Shown: positions 18,463 to 19,170 of the stretch, piece after piece
How positions within the stretch are numbered: the stretch's first letter is position 1
How the letters are laid out: every line of letters begins with the position of its first letter
Assembly: GCA_022496185.1 (NCBI GenBank)
Contig: WTXG01000485.1
Location: forward strand, 1-19,170
Length of the DNA: 19,170 bases
Direction: 5' to 3'
Origin: Multifurca ochricompacta
Taxonomy: Eukaryota > Basidiomycota > Agaricomycetes > Russulales > Russulaceae
Translations under genes and position numbers: made by a program
The notes under the pieces: model-generated
Database searches by the model: none
Told to the model about the DNA's origin: nothing
Seen by the model: only the letters and a program-made list of their open reading frames with translations

Positions 18463-19055
18463 TGTTACGTCCAATGTGGGATGTTCCACACGACTTGTGT
18501 GACAGCTCGGTCTGCGAGTTCAGGTAAGGAACCAATAAGGCTCCTTGGAGTTCAGGTGAGATGAGTCAAAGTCAGAAGGGCTGCGCCTTGAGACGATGTT
18601 GAGCGGAAAGTGCCAGAAGCACTGAGACAAACGAATCAGAGGTTCAAAGGGGATGTCCAGAAGACAGGCACCGATGTATTTAATAAGTTGAGTCTGAGGT
18701 CTACAAGGTAGCTACAGCAGACTTATATACATAAGTAAATGGGCGCTAATGAGATAAGGATAATGGGGTCAGGTGGGCCTGAATATACAAAAGTGGAGGG
18801 CGTAAAGCCTGGCTTCTGATAGGGTATTAAGTAAGTGTCCGGTCGTAAAGATAAGGAGATAAAGGATAACATGATAAGGGTCAAGCATAGGTAAACAAAG
18901 AGTCAACAAGTACAACAGAGGTCATGGGGATGGGAGGAGAGCACGTGATGGATCCCAGGATGGAGATGTGATCATAAAGTGTAGGGTAGGTGGTAAGGAG
19001 GGGTTGTCATTGGGGAGGGTGAAGAAAACGGGATTGCTCGGCAGGGATTGTAACA
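18463..19055 (-). repeat. Gypsy 5' LTR (593 bp)
   Basis: From TGTTACGTCC to GATTGTAACA in plus orientation. TATA box at 18722-18729 and the start motif (decayed to AGACTCAACTT) at 18685-18695, both on the minus strand. Of the 17 differences from the 3' LTR, this copy carries the TpG or CpA form at 12. Confidence 0.96.
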
Positions 19056-19060
19056 TACAT

Positions 19061-19170
19061 GGTGTATCAGTCAGCTACTGCGGAATGTGAGAAAGAAAGT
19101 AATAATGATAATGTAAAAAGTCCGAGACTCCGATATCTAATCTAATCTACAAAGTAGCTAATCTAATCAC
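19061..19170 (+). repeat. Second copia-family LTR, right part
   Basis: Continues the LTR from 11029 after the gypsy element: gtgagaaagaaa-gtaataa-gataa, aaaaagtccg-gactccgatatctaatctaatctaca matches 8917-8983 of the left copia LTR. The LTR runs off the window, so its end and target duplication cannot be checked. Confidence 0.82.

Larger units (their letters stand above)
11030..19055 (-). mobile_element. Ty3/gypsy chromovirus with extra 3' ORF (8026 bp)
   Basis: Bounded by two 593-base LTRs and the perfect 5-base duplication TACAT (11025-11029 and 19056-19060). The internal order on the minus strand is primer-binding site, gag, protease, RT, RNase H, integrase, chromodomain, extra ORF, polypurine tract. 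The element sits inside a copia-family LTR and carries a solo LTR (15959-16477) in its pol gene. Its internal sequence is visibly more GC-rich than the flanking DNA. Gag and pol each hold stop codons, so it cannot move without help. Confidence 0.95.

Overview
This window is almost pure transposable-element DNA from a fungal nuclear genome, most likely a basidiomycete of the Agaricomycetes. The grounds are a hAT transposase gene with about eight introns of 48-59 bases, a chromodomain-bearing Ty3/gypsy element (chromovirus), a Ty1/copia remnant, and hAT-type MITEs with 8-base target duplications. I see no intact host gene, rRNA, tRNA or CRISPR array.

Layout. About 126-4954 is a decayed hAT transposon. 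Its transposase remnant (1406-4224) is split by a 518-base solo LTR (2761-3278, duplication CTCCA). At 4955-8561 lies a graveyard: an LTR-like remnant (about 5120-5460), two 414-base MITEs in opposite orientation (5498-5911 and 7053-7466), a complete 591-base solo LTR (5969-6559), a truncated gypsy LTR (7469-7772), and unexplained sequence. From 8562 there is a Ty1/copia element cut off in its integrase. A second, diverged LTR of the same family starts at 10709. That LTR is interrupted at 11029/19056 by an 8026-base Ty3/gypsy element on the minus strand (11030-19055, duplication TACAT). The gypsy pol gene is in turn interrupted by a second copy of the 518-519-base solo LTR (15959-16477, duplication GTCAT).

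The gypsy element is the best-preserved unit. In its own direction it reads: 5' LTR, an 11-nt primer-binding site complementary to the predicted start of its own transcript (Tf1-like self-priming), gag with a zinc knuckle, a probable -1 frameshift site (A AAA AAG), protease, RT, RNase H, integrase, chromodomain, an extra open reading frame of 412 codons with a helical segment and four zinc-knuckle-like motifs, polypurine tract, 3' LTR. The extra ORF is the only long intact gene here and the least explained item.

One mutational process dominates. The two gypsy LTRs differ at 17 positions, all CpG to TpG/CpA. All eleven in-frame stops that I could place in the hAT, copia and gypsy reading frames are TGA, and each fits a former CGA arginine codon. 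The two MITEs show almost only the same type of change. This points to cytosine methylation and deamination, or a CpG-directed RIP-like process.
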